Program-made: the position numbers and the translations under genes
The notes under the pieces: model-generated
Told to the model about the DNA's origin: nothing
Seen by the model: the letters and a program-made list of their open reading frames with translations, nothing else
The model's database searches: none
Part shown: positions 28,799-38,672 of the stretch, in pieces
Layout: each line of letters starts with the position of its first letter
How positions within the stretch are numbered: position 1 is the first letter of the stretch
DNA from: JAHIKV01 sp963733145
GTDB lineage: Bacteria > Planctomycetota > Planctomycetia > Pirellulales > Thermoguttaceae
Assembly: GCA_963733145.1 (NCBI GenBank)
Contig: CAVTCJ010000003.1
Span: 372,001-436,000, forward strand
DNA: 64,000 nt
Direction of reading: 5' to 3'

Positions 28799-29887
28799 TT
28801 ACTTGCGACTCCACCACGCATAGCAGAACAGGGCCAAGGCGCCGACGAGCAACAACGTCACAGTGGCAGGTTCGGGAACTGAAAATGCTATGTCGAACGA
28901 CCGTTCCGAGGGATTGCCGCGCACGTATGCTTCGTGCGTCAGGTGGGTCGAGTCGGTGTACGCGGTAGCCCAGCGCGGCGGGCCGTGAATGTCGGTTTCA
29001 GGCGTCGTTAGTTCGGCGGGCAGACCGAACATCTCGACGTGGATGTGATCCGAGAAGACCTGATAGTAGGCGTAATCGTCGGGGTAGCTGCCCAAACCGG
29101 ACGTAACTATATGATAAATGCCGTTTTGCTCGACGGCGCCGGTCAGGTGCAGATGGCCGGAAAGCACCGCCACGACGTCGTCGGAATGTTGTTCGACCAA
29201 GGCGAGCATGGCCGAGTCGCCGGCAGTGTAACTTGCAAATCCGAAACTCTGCGCCAACACCGACGGCTGACGCAGGGGCACCATCGGAATGTGCGTGGCG
29301 ATGATTTTCGGCACGCCGGGCGTCGCTTCGAGCACGCCTTGCAGCCAATTTCGGCGGGCAACGCCCACGGCCGTCGAGTTCGACGTCGGCGCGCCGCTGT
29401 CGTCCAGCATTACGAATTGGACTCCGCCGACGGTGAAGGTGTAGTTGACGCGGTCGTCGCCGAAGGCCGCGCGGTACGCCGCCGTATATTGCGGGTTGCC
29501 CTCCTGTTGAACGTCCTCGTGGTTGCCCATCACCGGATAGAACGGAACGTTCAATTGATTGAGAATGGGCAGCGCCGTGTTGAAATCCGGTTGCAAAGCG
29601 CCCAATGAGTCGCCGTTTATGATATCGCCCACGCCCAGCACGAAGTTGGGCAAGGGGAAATAGGTCTCCGCGTTGATCGAATCGACCACGTACTGTGCCT
29701 TGGCGTTGGCCAATTTATAGCTGCTGGGCACGGTGGCGTCGATGTGTAAGTCATTCAACTGCACGAAGGTAAACAACGGCGTTTGGGCGGCGGCGAGGGC
29801 CGGCCCGGCCGTCGCCAACAGCAAGGCGGCCGCGGCTAATCGGACGGCGATGCAAGACAAACGATGCAAAACATGATTCTGTGACAT
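28799..29887 (-). CDS. Secreted metallophosphoesterase with PEP-CTERM tail
   Basis: A 362-residue protein from ATG 29887. A Sec signal (RLAAAALLLATAGPALA) leads into a calcineurin-like phosphoesterase: NDLHI, GVGDII, MGNHED, SGHLHLTG. The end VPEPATVTLLLVGALALFCY followed by AWWSRK is a PEP-CTERM sorting tail, recognised by an exosortase and anchored or released at the cell surface. It is a close paralogue of the Tat-exported protein at 26126-27205. The upstream in-frame extension to 29995 is rejected because the signal peptide starts at 29887. Confidence 0.9.
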   Translation of the reverse strand: MSQNHVLHRLSCIAVRLAAAALLLATAGPALAAAQTPLFTFVQLNDLHIDATVPSSYKLANAKAQYVVDSINAETYFPLPNFVLGVGDIINGDSLGALQPDFNTALPILNQLNVPFYPVMGNHEDVQQEGNPQYTAAYRAAFGDDRVNYTFTVGGVQFVMLDDSGAPTSNSTAVGVARRNWLQGVLEATPGVPKIIATHIPMVPLRQPSVLAQSFGFASYTAGDSAMLALVEQHSDDVVAVLSGHLHLTGAVEQNGIYHIVTSGLGSYPDDYAYYQVFSDHIHVEMFGLPAELTTPETDIHGPPRWATAYTDSTHLTHEAYVRGNPSERSFDIAFSVPEPATVTLLLVGALALFCYAWWSRK

Positions 29888-30021
29888 TTTCCGCTCTCTG
29901 TTCCAAAGGTGTCGCCCACGGGCGAGAGGCCAGTGTCGCCGCAAAGAAATTCCAATGGTGGATGCGCCTGATTCGACGCATCCACCATCCGACATTCAGC
30001 ATTCAATCATTTCACTCGTTG

Positions 30022-30908
30022 TTATTTCCGCTTGCGCCAAGCGTAGCAGAGCAGGCCGACGAGGCCGGTGAACAACAGCATTACCGTGCCGGGCTCAGGG
30101 ATGGTGATGTTGCTGAACTTCACGTTGTCCATTTTGCCCGAGAATCCGTTGATGGCGAGAAACTGGGGATCGGCAAGCGTAAAATTATCCACGCTGGCCG
30201 CGACCGGGACCGTGATGTTGCTCTGTATCCACCCGCCGGTGTTGTAGACCGTTCCGGCGGCGTCGCCGTCGATCTCGAACTTCACGTAAGTTTGGGCGGG
30301 ATTCGCATTGGGGTGGATTTCCACCGCGATGTGGTGCCAGAGACCATCATCGTAGTGGGGGAGTGGCTTGATCGCGGGGTCGCTACTGGCTTGCCACAAG
30401 TTGCCCGTCCCGCCGTTGTCGGTCCAGAGAGACAACTGGATCTTGTTGGCGGGAGCGCCGAGTGAATCTAACCCAGTCGACGTGCCCTCGAGCGTGAGCA
30501 GATATCCCTCGGTTCCGAACCCGCCGCCGTCCAGATGAAGGTACGATATAACCCCTTTGTGGTCGTACCAAACCGTGGGGCGGATATCCATTTCGAACCG
30601 GTAGCTCTGAAGGTCGCCGAGCATCAAATCGAACGCCGGATTATTGGCGATTAAGACGCGGTTGACGTTGCTGAAGACGCCGGCGCCGTCGGGAACGCCG
30701 GTGAGCCCCGAGGTCCAGGCGGGTCTCACCGTCCCCGCCCCATTTCCAACGTGCCAGTTTCCGCTGGAATCGGTGACCAACCGCCGCTCGCGGGGATTAG
30801 CCCCGAGGTCGCTTCGTTAAACTGCCAGTAGCCGACGACTTCGGCTTGGGCAATCGCGCCCGGCAGGACCAACAGCAGCGCCGCGATGCCGTAATGCACT
30901 TTCGACAT
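30022..30908 (-). CDS. LamG-like PEP-CTERM protein, one frameshift
   Basis: ATG 30908 begins a Sec signal (KVHYGIAALLLVLPGAIAQA), then VVGYWQFNEATSGLIPASGG, a typical opening of LamG/concanavalin-like domains. A frame change near 30782 leads into VTDSSGNWHVGNGAG and WHHIAVEIHPNANPAQTYVK, FEIDGDAAGTVYNTGGW, and a PEP-CTERM tail (IPEPGTVMLLFTGLVGLLCY, AWRKRK). It is likely a surface carbohydrate-binding protein. The tail is nearly identical to that of the next gene, which suggests a common exosortase. Confidence 0.82.
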
Positions 30909-31053
30909 GACAAAAAACTCCCCAAAAAGGTTCCCTGGTGTCCTACGGCCGATGTGCGGAACGGCTTTGCCACGACATATAGTAAACATAATTGTCGCTC
31001 GCAAAGGTCGTAGGACACCAGGAAAGGTTCATTCACACGCGATAAATCTCCAG

Positions 31054-31880
31054 TTATTTCCGCTTCCGCCAGGCATAGCAGAGCAGGCCGATCAGGCCCA
31101 TGCCGAGTAAAACAAACGTCGACGGCTCGGGAACCTGTGAATCCAGATCGAGCCGCATCGCAACGAGATAAAGATACTGGTTGGCTACCTCGGAAGTGGG
31201 CCATACATTTACTACTATGGTTCCATCGGCGCCAGGAGCTATGCTTTCATATCTAGCGACTCTCCCCGCAACCGAATTGTTCCATGCATCAAAAATCGTA
31301 TGGTCGTTCGTCATGGCTATAGTGTCAATCGTCGAGCCGGCGGAACTATTGTTGATGAAGCTGTCCGCGCCAGTGAGTTGAAAATTCTGCAAGCGGCTTG
31401 TACCGCTGACGTTGCCTCGACTGTTGTAAAACGTCAGGCTATAGCGGCCCAGCGGATCAAGTCCGCTCAGCGTCATGGCAGCCGTCTGATTGAGCGCGTT
31501 CTCGGTGGTGGCGTATTGCATGTCGACCGTGGTGCCGCCGAAATACGTCAGGGCGTCTCCTCCAGTCGGAGCGATGCCCGTGGGGTAATTAAGTCCCCAG
31601 TGACTTATATCCCCCGTAATGCCCAGGGTAACGCCCGTTGCGGAGCCGTCCGAGTACTTCATCAGGGGACCGCTCGGAGCTAGTGAGCCGGCGGGACGAT
31701 CATAGGTACCCGGGCCGCCTGAATTGTAACTCGGATTTCTCAAGCTGATGTTGTTTACGTTGCCGGGCGACAGCGCACGGCGAAGTCGTTGAAGGCCGTC
31801 CAGATCGTGTCCGCTCGGGCGCTGGTTGTAGCGGCAACGAACAGGGCGATCAACACACATGCGATTGCATAACGTCTCAT
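31054..31880 (-). CDS. PEP-CTERM protein of unknown function, one frameshift
   Basis: GGGAGA lies before ATG 31880, which opens a clear Sec signal (RRYAIACVLIALFVAATTSA). One base change near 31780 joins this to the frame containing SPGNVNNISLRNPSYNSGG and a beta-rich domain (GLDPLGRYSLTFYNSRGNVS, ADSFINNSSAGSTIDTIAMT). The C-terminus is a PEP-CTERM tail (VPEPSTFVLLGMGLIGLLCY, AWRKRK). It would be an exported, surface-sorted protein. No enzyme motif is visible. Confidence 0.82.
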
Positions 31881-32108
31881 GGCATTCTCCCAAAAATATG
31901 TCCGAGTCAGTGTGCTTAGGCCGGCCGATCTCGGACGGTTTCGGCAGGCCCAATCAACAGTAACGCCTCACATAACACTCTTTTTCCTACAGCGCACTCC
32001 CATCAAACCACCGGTCGAGGCGCCGAGGAAACCCTGAAAGCAGAATCTCATATCCCAACAAACGCACTCGGTAGAATATCCTCCTTTCCGATAGGTCTTG
32101 GCATGCAT

Positions 32109-34130
32109 CTATTTGGGCCGGACCTCCTCTCGTTCTTTGGTTGAGGCGGGCGTCATCTCCAATACCGGATCGCCGAAGACGACCCAGACGTAGGTGTGTC
32201 CGCCGCCGGGGTCGGTCACCGCCAGCGTCAGGAAGCGGTCGGCCCGTCCAATCTCGACGTCCACGCCGACCGCGCCGTGACGCCAACGTAGATCCGGGTG
32301 CTGGAACTTCAGCCGACCATCGACAAAGACCCAAACGTCGGCGGCGGCGCGGGCCGAGGGATACAAGGGCCGCGCGTCGGCCAATCCAACCACCGACCGC
32401 AATCGCGACGGCCGCGCTTCCTTGAAGGTCTTCCGCATGGCATCAAGGTCGAACGTGATGGCCGCGTTGGCATGAATGCAGAGCAGCCCGCGGCGGTCGG
32501 GCATGAATTGCTCGCCCACGCCCATGCTGTATACCCAATAGGATATTTCGCCGGAGAGCTTCGGTTGCGCTATCTCCGCCGACCTTGCCCAGATGCTGCC
32601 GTGAGTCATGCCAGCAACGCCCGCGTTCTTCGCCGTCAATTCAAAAACGTGTCCCGCCGAATCAAGCTGCATCCGCTCGGCGTGTCTGGCGGGCACCACC
32701 ACGCCGTCGATCAGTTTGTTCCAAGTGACGGGCCGGTATGTGCCGTCGCCGCGGCGGGTTTCCGCGACAAAGGACGGATCCTGCCAGCCCGAAGTCGGGT
32801 CAATACCGCTTTCGCGGCGGTGGCCCGTGCCGTCGCCGCCGGCCACTATGTCCAGCAGATCGAGTTGCTTCGGCGGCTCATAGATGCGTCGGGCAAACTT
32901 TGGCGTTTCTCCGGCCTTGGCGCCGGCTACAATCCGCGGCGCGCCGGTTTTAGCGTCTTTTTCCACCCGCGCCGATTCGTTGGCCCGCAACACAAGGCTG
33001 CCCTCACCCCCGACCCCTCTCCCAGCGGAAGAGGGGAGATTATTGCCGATGGTTTGCACTTTTACCGAGCCGCGGAAGACGAACGAAGTTGTGTTGCCCT
33101 CTTTGCTCACTTCGACGCCGAACTCCGTGCCGAGGTCGGTGACAACGGCCGTGGGGGTGCGGACGGCGAAGAGGGGAGAGGGATGAGGGATGAAGGATGA
33201 AGGGGATTTGGAGATTTCAGATTGGGGTCTTAGGTCTTGGGTCTTAGGTCTTGGGTTCCGACCTCTGGCCTCCGACCTCATTCCACTGGCCGCTGAAGCG
33301 GCCAGCCCTGTGCTCACGATCCGCGCGGTCAGTTTTCCCAGTGCGAGATAGCCGCCGGCGCGGGATTCGACCTGATACGTGCAAGGCCCTTCGAGGATCA
33401 CCTTGGCCCCGGTGTAGTAGCTGATTTCCATCAGGCCCGAGGCCAAGGCGTATTTGCGGCCCAGCGGAACCGCGGAGCCGAGATAGGCTTGAGTGTGGGG
33501 ATCGGCCCAACGGCAATTTTTCGCCCCGGTGATTCTTCCGACGAACACCAACTCGTCGCCTGCGCCGGACGGGCCGGAAGGCACATCCACTCCGGCAATC
33601 TGTTGATAACGAGTGACTTTGTACGCCCAGGCGGAAAGGAGCATCACGGCCAGGATCACCGTGGCGACCAGGTACGAGAAGACCGGGCCGCCGACAAAGG
33701 GAGGAGAGAAGGGAGAAGAGGGGGGAGCGAGGGGCGAAAGCGGGAAGCCGGAAATCGGCAGGCCGGCCTCAACTCGGTTCGGCAGTTCAACTGCCGAACC
33801 AACGTTTTCGGGACTCGTAGGAGCGGCGTCAATGGCTGGTGAACCGGCCATCCCTCGCTCCGCGTCCCTCGCTGCCGGCAGCCCCTCTTCCGTCAATTCC
33901 TCGCCGGCGTAGCGAAACAGTTCCTCCGGCGAAAACGGCTTGCCGGGCGCCATTTGCCAGGCCAGCCGGGCGTGCAATTCGAGGCAGGCGATGTAGTGAT
34001 CCCGCGCCGCCGGGTCCTCGGCCAGCCGACGCCCGAGCGCCGCCAATTCATCGGCCGAGGCGATCTGATCGCACATCCGGTCGATCAGCCGGTCCAGGTC
34101 GCGGTCGTCGTTGAAATGGTCGGCGTTCAT
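32109..34130 (-). CDS. FecR-type anti-sigma/transmembrane sensor with C-terminal NPCBM/LamG-like region
   Basis: About 673 residues. ATG 34130 overlaps the sigma factor stop by 4 bp (ATGA). A cytoplasmic part (RLIDRMCDQIASADELAALG) is followed by one membrane helix (YLVATVILAVMLLSAWAY), a FecR domain (SYYTGAKVILEGPCTYQVES, VRTPTAVVTDLGTEFGVEV) and a C-terminal carbohydrate-binding-like region (HGAVGVDVEIGRADRFLTLA). It probably holds the partner sigma factor and senses a surface ligand. Three repeat insertions are translated in frame: family D plus E (33224-33305, peptide GLAASAASG then RPKTQDLRPQ), family B (33001-33036), and a GGCAGTTCAACTGCC palindrome near 33780. Confidence 0.85.
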   Translation of the reverse strand: MNADHFNDDRDLDRLIDRMCDQIASADELAALGRRLAEDPAARDHYIACLELHARLAWQMAPGKPFSPEELFRYAGEELTEEGLPAARDAERGMAGSPAIDAAPTSPENVGSAVELPNRVEAGLPISGFPLSPLAPPSSPFSPPFVGGPVFSYLVATVILAVMLLSAWAYKVTRYQQIAGVDVPSGPSGAGDELVFVGRITGAKNCRWADPHTQAYLGSAVPLGRKYALASGLMEISYYTGAKVILEGPCTYQVESRAGGYLALGKLTARIVSTGLAASAASGMRSEARGRNPRPKTQDLRPQSEISKSPSSFIPHPSPLFAVRTPTAVVTDLGTEFGVEVSKEGNTTSFVFRGSVKVQTIGNNLPSSAGRGVGGEGSLVLRANESARVEKDAKTGAPRIVAGAKAGETPKFARRIYEPPKQLDLLDIVAGGDGTGHRRESGIDPTSGWQDPSFVAETRRGDGTYRPVTWNKLIDGVVVPARHAERMQLDSAGHVFELTAKNAGVAGMTHGSIWARSAEIAQPKLSGEISYWVYSMGVGEQFMPDRRGLLCIHANAAITFDLDAMRKTFKEARPSRLRSVVGLADARPLYPSARAAADVWVFVDGRLKFQHPDLRWRHGAVGVDVEIGRADRFLTLAVTDPGGGHTYVWVVFGDPVLEMTPASTKEREEVRPK
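33001..33036. repeat. Family B repeat inside the fecR-like gene
   Basis: CCCTCACCCCCGACCCCTCT then CCCAGCGGAAGAGGGG, translated from the minus strand as SSAGRGVGGEGS, just after the FecR core. Confidence 0.85.
33224..33305. repeat. Family E and family D repeats inside the fecR-like gene
   Basis: GGTCTTAGGTCTTGGGTCTT units and the REP-like palindrome at 33285-33305 (CTGGCCGCTGAAGCGGCCAG) are in frame. The palindrome gives GLAASAASG, the same peptide family D gives inside polA. Confidence 0.88.
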
Positions 34131-34687
34131 TCGGCGAAGTCCCCGTCCTCGGTTCGTTTCGGGCTTTCCTCGACGCACTTTCGCAGCAGGCGGCGGATGC
34201 GGCCGAGGGATTGCGAAATGGCGTTTTCCGAGCGGTGCAGCCGTTCCGCCAACACTTTCACCCGGACGCTGTTGCGGTAGCGGAGTTGGATCAACTCCCG
34301 GTCGGCGTCGCCGAGCTGGTCGATGCAGCCGAGCAGCTTTTCGGCGTACGATTCGTCCCGGCGGCTCTCGACCTGCCCGAGCCGGCCGGCCAGCGCGTCC
34401 AACACGCCGGGGTCCAGGATCGGGGCGTCGTTGGCGTGGATTTGCCGGTAGCGCAACACCCGGTAGCGGGCGATCTCCCGGGCCCAGGCCGCGAAGTTCG
34501 TGCCCCGCTCGAATTGATCGAACTTCTGCCAGAGCACCAGATTGGTGTCCTGGAGCACGTCGTGCGCGTCGACCGGATTGCCGATCAGGGTGACGATGTA
34601 GACGTAGAGCGAGTGCTGAAGAGCGGAGTACAACTCCAGGAACTCCTCGGTCCGCCGCGCGTCGGGAAATCGCCGCTGGTCAGCCAT
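34127..34687 (-). CDS. ECF sigma factor (Rhodopirellula/Verrucomicrobium type)
   Basis: A 186-residue sigma-70 family protein. Region 2 is seen in LYVYIVTLIGNPVDAHDVLQ, DTNLVLWQKFDQFERGTNFA and AWAREIARYRVLRYR. Region 4 is seen in LIQLRYRNSVRVKVLAERLH and RSENAISQSLGRIRRLLRKC. The DVLQDTN motif is typical of the planctomycete-type sigma factors paired with FecR proteins. ATG 34687 fits the family start better than the upstream one at 34732. It is followed with a 4-bp overlap by its likely anti-sigma partner. Targets may include the PEP-CTERM block downstream; that is inference. Confidence 0.93.
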   Translation of the reverse strand: MADQRRFPDARRTEEFLELYSALQHSLYVYIVTLIGNPVDAHDVLQDTNLVLWQKFDQFERGTNFAAWAREIARYRVLRYRQIHANDAPILDPGVLDALAGRLGQVESRRDESYAEKLLGCIDQLGDADRELIQLRYRNSVRVKVLAERLHRSENAISQSLGRIRRLLRKCVEESPKRTEDGDFAE

Positions 34688-34994
34688 GAGATTGATCTTA
34701 ATTGGAAGTTTGGCGGCTCCGGCAAGTTTCACGATGAGCCGTTATCTGTGATCCGCCAATACTAAATATGGCGGACTGAAAAATCTGAGGGTGAAAAGCG
34801 ACAAAAACAAGATAATCCACCCCGGGGAGGCAGGCAATACTCGCATCGTTCCTCGATTGCACCCTCTCCAATCGCCGCCGGCTTGACGTGCCACCACCGA
34901 GTGGGGACAATAACGGTAGCTGTATTCCTCGTGCATGGGCCACCGCGCCTGCCCGGCCGTGCCGCAATCTTCCTTCCGCAGATAGGAGTGAAAC

Positions 34995-36491
34995 ATGCCC
35001 CGCCACAATCGCCGCGATTTTCTCAAGCGTTCCGCCGCCGCCGGTCTGGCCGCCTCGCTGGCCGTCCCCGCGGCCCGGGCGTCGAACAATGTCCGCGGCG
35101 CCAACGACCGCGTCCGTATCGCCGTGGCGGGCATCAACAGCCGGGGACAGGAGCACATCCACGCATACTGCGCCCTGAAGAACGTCGAGATCGCCTACCT
35201 GGCCGATCCCGACAGCCGGTTGTTCGCCTCGCGGAGCCGTTGGATCGAGGATCACTCGGGCAACCGGCCGAAGTGCGTGCAGGACCTCCGCGAGGCCCTC
35301 GATGATAAATCGCTGGACGCCGTCTCCATCGCCGCGCCGAACCATTGGCACTCGCTGCTGGGCATCTGGGCCTGTCAGGCCGGCAAGGACGCCTACGTCG
35401 AGAAGCCGTGCAGCCACAACATCTTCGAGGGGCGAAAGTTGGTCGAGGCGGCGCGAAAGTACGACCGCATCGTGCAGCAGGGCTCGCAGAGCCGCTCCGA
35501 CCCCGATTGGATCGCCACGATTGAGGCCGTCCACAGCGGCAAGTATGGCAAGCTGCTGATCTCCTACGGCTATGCCAGCAAAGAGCGCCGCAGCATCGGA
35601 TTCAAATGGCCCAAGACGCCGCCGAAGGAACTGGATTTCAACCTCTGGCTCGGCCCCGCGCCGCAACAGCCGTACCACGAAAATCTGGTCCACTACAATT
35701 GGCACTGGTTCTGGGACTTCGGCAACGGCGAGATCGGCAACCAGGGGGTCCACCAGATGGACATCGCCCGCTGGGCCATGCCCGAGGGGGCCGTGCCCGT
35801 CAGCGCCATCAGCCTCGGCGGACGGTTCGGCTATCAAACCCAGGACCAGGGCCAGACGGCCAACACCCAGTTCACCGTGATCGACTTCGGCGGGCCGAAA
35901 CTGTTCTTCGAGGACCGCGGCCTGGTCGACGCAAAAACGACGAAAGTCACCAACGAGTTCTACACCGACGAGGGCGTGATCAAGGAGGGGAAGTTTTACG
36001 CCAAGGGCCAGACCGTCGGCGAGCCGTTGCCAGGCGCCAACGTGGACGAGGCCCGCAAGCACGTCACGCTCAGCGGCGCGCTGGTCGACCCCAGCGGCAA
36101 AGAGCCCGATCCGCAACTGTTGCACTTTGGCAACTTCATCGACTGCGTCCGCAGCCGCAGGCGGGAAAACCTCCACGCCGAAATCCTCGTCGGCCATCGC
36201 TCGACCGAGCTTTGCCACCTGGGCAATCTCTCCTACCGGCTGGGCAAGGAAGTCTCGTTCCGCAGCCATGCGAAGCCCTTCGCCGCCGACGCGGACGCCC
36301 AAGAGTCGTTTGAGAGCATGAAGGAGAATCTGGCCGGCGCCGGCAAGGTGCATCTCGACGGCGCCACCTATCGTCTCGGCCGCAAGCTGAAGTTCGACGC
36401 CGCGGCCGACCGCTTCATCGACGACCCCGAGGCGAACGAATTGCTCACGCGACCGTATCGCGCACCGTTCGTGGTGCCGGAGGAAGTGTAA
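34995..36491 (+). CDS. Tat-exported Gfo/Idh/MocA family oxidoreductase
   Basis: A 498-residue protein behind ATAGGAGTG at 34981-34989. A twin-arginine signal (NRRDFLKRSAAAGLAASLAV) leads to a Rossmann start (VRIAVAGINSRGQEH) and the family motif AYVEKPCSHNIFEGRKLVEA with the EKP lysine. The later NWHWFWDFGNGEIGNQGVHQ segment is typical of secreted planctomycete oxidoreductases of the Gfo/Idh/MocA superfamily, which act on sugars or cyclitols with bound NAD(P). The substrate is unknown. It is divergent from the sigma factor gene, with about 300 bp between. Confidence 0.93.
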   Translation: MPRHNRRDFLKRSAAAGLAASLAVPAARASNNVRGANDRVRIAVAGINSRGQEHIHAYCALKNVEIAYLADPDSRLFASRSRWIEDHSGNRPKCVQDLREALDDKSLDAVSIAAPNHWHSLLGIWACQAGKDAYVEKPCSHNIFEGRKLVEAARKYDRIVQQGSQSRSDPDWIATIEAVHSGKYGKLLISYGYASKERRSIGFKWPKTPPKELDFNLWLGPAPQQPYHENLVHYNWHWFWDFGNGEIGNQGVHQMDIARWAMPEGAVPVSAISLGGRFGYQTQDQGQTANTQFTVIDFGGPKLFFEDRGLVDAKTTKVTNEFYTDEGVIKEGKFYAKGQTVGEPLPGANVDEARKHVTLSGALVDPSGKEPDPQLLHFGNFIDCVRSRRRENLHAEILVGHRSTELCHLGNLSYRLGKEVSFRSHAKPFAADADAQESFESMKENLAGAGKVHLDGATYRLGRKLKFDAAADRFIDDPEANELLTRPYRAPFVVPEEV

Positions 36492-36630
36492 GCGGCGTCG
36501 GGAGATCGAACCGTTTAGCCTCCGTGATCTCATGTAGCCCCCGGTGAATACACGGGGGGGCAGAAAGGTGCCACGCCCGGGCAATCCCCCCGATGTGCGC
36601 ACAAATCGTGACCGATGCGGCAGCGGAAAG

Positions 36631-36898
36631 CACGCCCGTTCACGGGCGTTGTCCGCCGCAGGCGGTATTAGGCCCGGCGTTCACGCCGGGTTGGAGAAAG
36701 GGTGACGGTTTGTTGCGGAATGTCAGGCCCGTTCACGGGCCTCCAGTTTCGGTCGAGCAGGACGCCCATGAATGGGCGTGACAGCACGAATGCATGTATC
36801 GGAATGAAGCTGACCGTTCCCGCGAACCCGGCGTAAACGCCGGGCCTAATACCGCCTGCGGCGGAAAGGGTCGTAAACGACCCTTGTTGCGTCGCGGA
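36631..36898. repeat. Array of at least eight different short hairpins
   Basis: Consecutive small palindromes fill the gap: CGCCCGTTCACGGGCG, CCGCCGCAGGCGG, CCCGGCGTTCACGCCGGG, AGGCCCGTTCACGGGCCT, ACGCCCATGAATGGGCGT, CCCGGCGTAAACGCCGGG, CCGCCTGCGGCGG and GGGTCGTAAACGACCC. Stems differ but loops are alike (TTCA, TAAA, ATGA). No reading frame here is convincing. Confidence 0.85.
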
Positions 36899-36950
36899 AA
36901 GGCATTGTCGTGCGAAACGACGGTCGGATGTCAGCCTGTCGGCGGCAGAC

Positions 36951-38577
36951 TCACTTCTTTTCCGGCGCAGGCACCCGGACCACCAGATCGTCCCAGTCTT
37001 CGTTCGTCTTCCGATCATCGTAGCTTTTCGCCCCGTCATCCTTGCCGTTGACGCCGACGCTATAGAGCAGATAGCCCTGGCCTTCGAGGCGATAACGCAA
37101 GTCCGAATCGTTAAAAATATCTTTGGGCACTTGCTCCACGTATTTCGGCACAAGGTCGGAGAGCTTCGCCGGATACGCGCCGCGATCGGCGTGATATGCT
37201 GCCAAGGCGAAGCCCAGCTTGATCCAACTGCAAATCGCATGATCCAGCGACCTTCGACATCGATAAGCACGGATTGCATAGGAGGAAACATGGCCAGCAG
37301 GACCTGGCTGATCCGCTCGGAAAACGCTTTGCGCGGGTCACGGCGCATCGCCTCGTCCAAAGACTTTGAGTCCGCCGCTGCGTTCTTGAGCTTGTCGAAT
37401 ATCGCCCACGATCTTCAGCAGTGCTTTCCTCTGCTCGGCTTGGCTGGGCTTGGCGTAAGCAACAGCTATCCGGTCGAACCAGGAATTGCCCTCGCGAAGG
37501 ATGAGGTCCCAATCAATCGTCGCACCGGAACTGTATCGGACGAGCGACTTGATAGTAGTGCTCAGGCCTTTCTCTTCCCCGATGGCTGATGTCCACCAAG
37601 GCTCAGAATTTGGTCCACTGCGGCAATCCCCTCCCGGGAAAAATATTGCGACAGCTATCTGAGATACGTAAATCGCTCCGCAAGGTTGAGCTTGTCGGCC
37701 AGCCTGGGCATTGCCGGCAACCGGTCGAGGTCTTCCCGCATTCGTGCAATTTGGCCGCAGAGAGTTGGGCGTATTGCAGCAGGGCTTGATCGCCGTCACA
37801 TGCCCTCTCCTCGGCAGAAAACGCGACGAGGGAATCGACCACCGTCGGGCCTTGCCCGGCCAGCCGGGCAAGCCGGTGACAACTCAACAGGTCCTGCCAT
37901 GCCTCTTCCACCTTGTTCTCGTGGAGCCGTAACATCGCCCGAACGCACAGCGCCTGGGAAATCTTGCGATAATGCTCTGCAGCAGGAAGTAACACGGCGA
38001 GCAGCGGTGTCCTCGATCCACAGCACAGCGGGTCATAGCGGCGCGGACGTTTCGACGCCTCGATCAGCAACGCCAGTGGTTTTTCATTGGTTTTCAGCCA
38101 GGAGGCGAGCACGGGAAACTCTTGCGGCGACCACGGCCGCCTCGAGGCCACCTTCAACAAATCCCAGGCTTCGTCCCGTATTGCCTGTTCCTCCTTTGCG
38201 ACGGAATGTTTCGCGCCATTTTGATGACGGGTAAGATACTCCTCTAAATCGACGAAATAGTCTCCCTTCTCCGGCAGTGGCGGAATGCCAAGCATCCGGA
38301 AGTATTTGTCGCGATATTCCGGCCATATTTCTTTCGGCCCCACGGCCTTCCAGAACGGCACGGCGGCGTTGTTCTCCGGCGTTACGCCCCGGCTGTAGCG
38401 CTCGTTCAAGGCGGCGACGTAATCCACCGAGCCGTCTTTTCGCAACGGCCCGGTGAGGTATGTCGTTTCCTTTGAGATCGTATATGGCAGGCTTTTCTTC
38501 GCGGCCGGTTCCGCCGAGAGGGTAAACGACACGGGAAAAACGACAACTACGGCCAGGAGGGAAGCAAGTTTGTTCAT
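36951..38577 (-). pseudogene. Exported planctomycete hypothetical protein, several frameshifts and one stop
   Basis: ATG 38577 opens a signal peptide (KLASLLAVVVVFPVSFTLSA). The first 280 residues are intact (YVAALNERYSRGVTPENNAA, FWKAVGPKEIWPEYRDKYF, CHRLARLAGQGPTVVDSLVA). Then the frame changes near 37740, a TAG interrupts LAERFTYLR.LSQYFSREG near 37670, and further changes lie near 37590, 37390 and 37225. The end AAYHADRGAYPAKLSDLVPK, YVEQVPKDIF and WDDLVVRVPAPEKK resembles tails of planctomycete proteins with a pseudopilin-like ending. Homologues feel familiar as conserved exported hypotheticals, but no function is known. The in-frame stop makes real decay more credible here than elsewhere. 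Confidence 0.65.
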
Positions 38578-38672
38578 GGCGGCGGCCTTTTGCTTTTGGC
38601 GTCTGAAAACGATTCTATTCAATGGTAACAGAATATATTGTCATTCGCCACCAATGATGGATTATTGTCACT

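Noticed and set aside
34698..36602. Minus-strand open frame opposite the Gfo/Idh/MocA gene
   Set aside because: Codon-bias shadow; the plus-strand protein has a Tat signal and catalytic motif.
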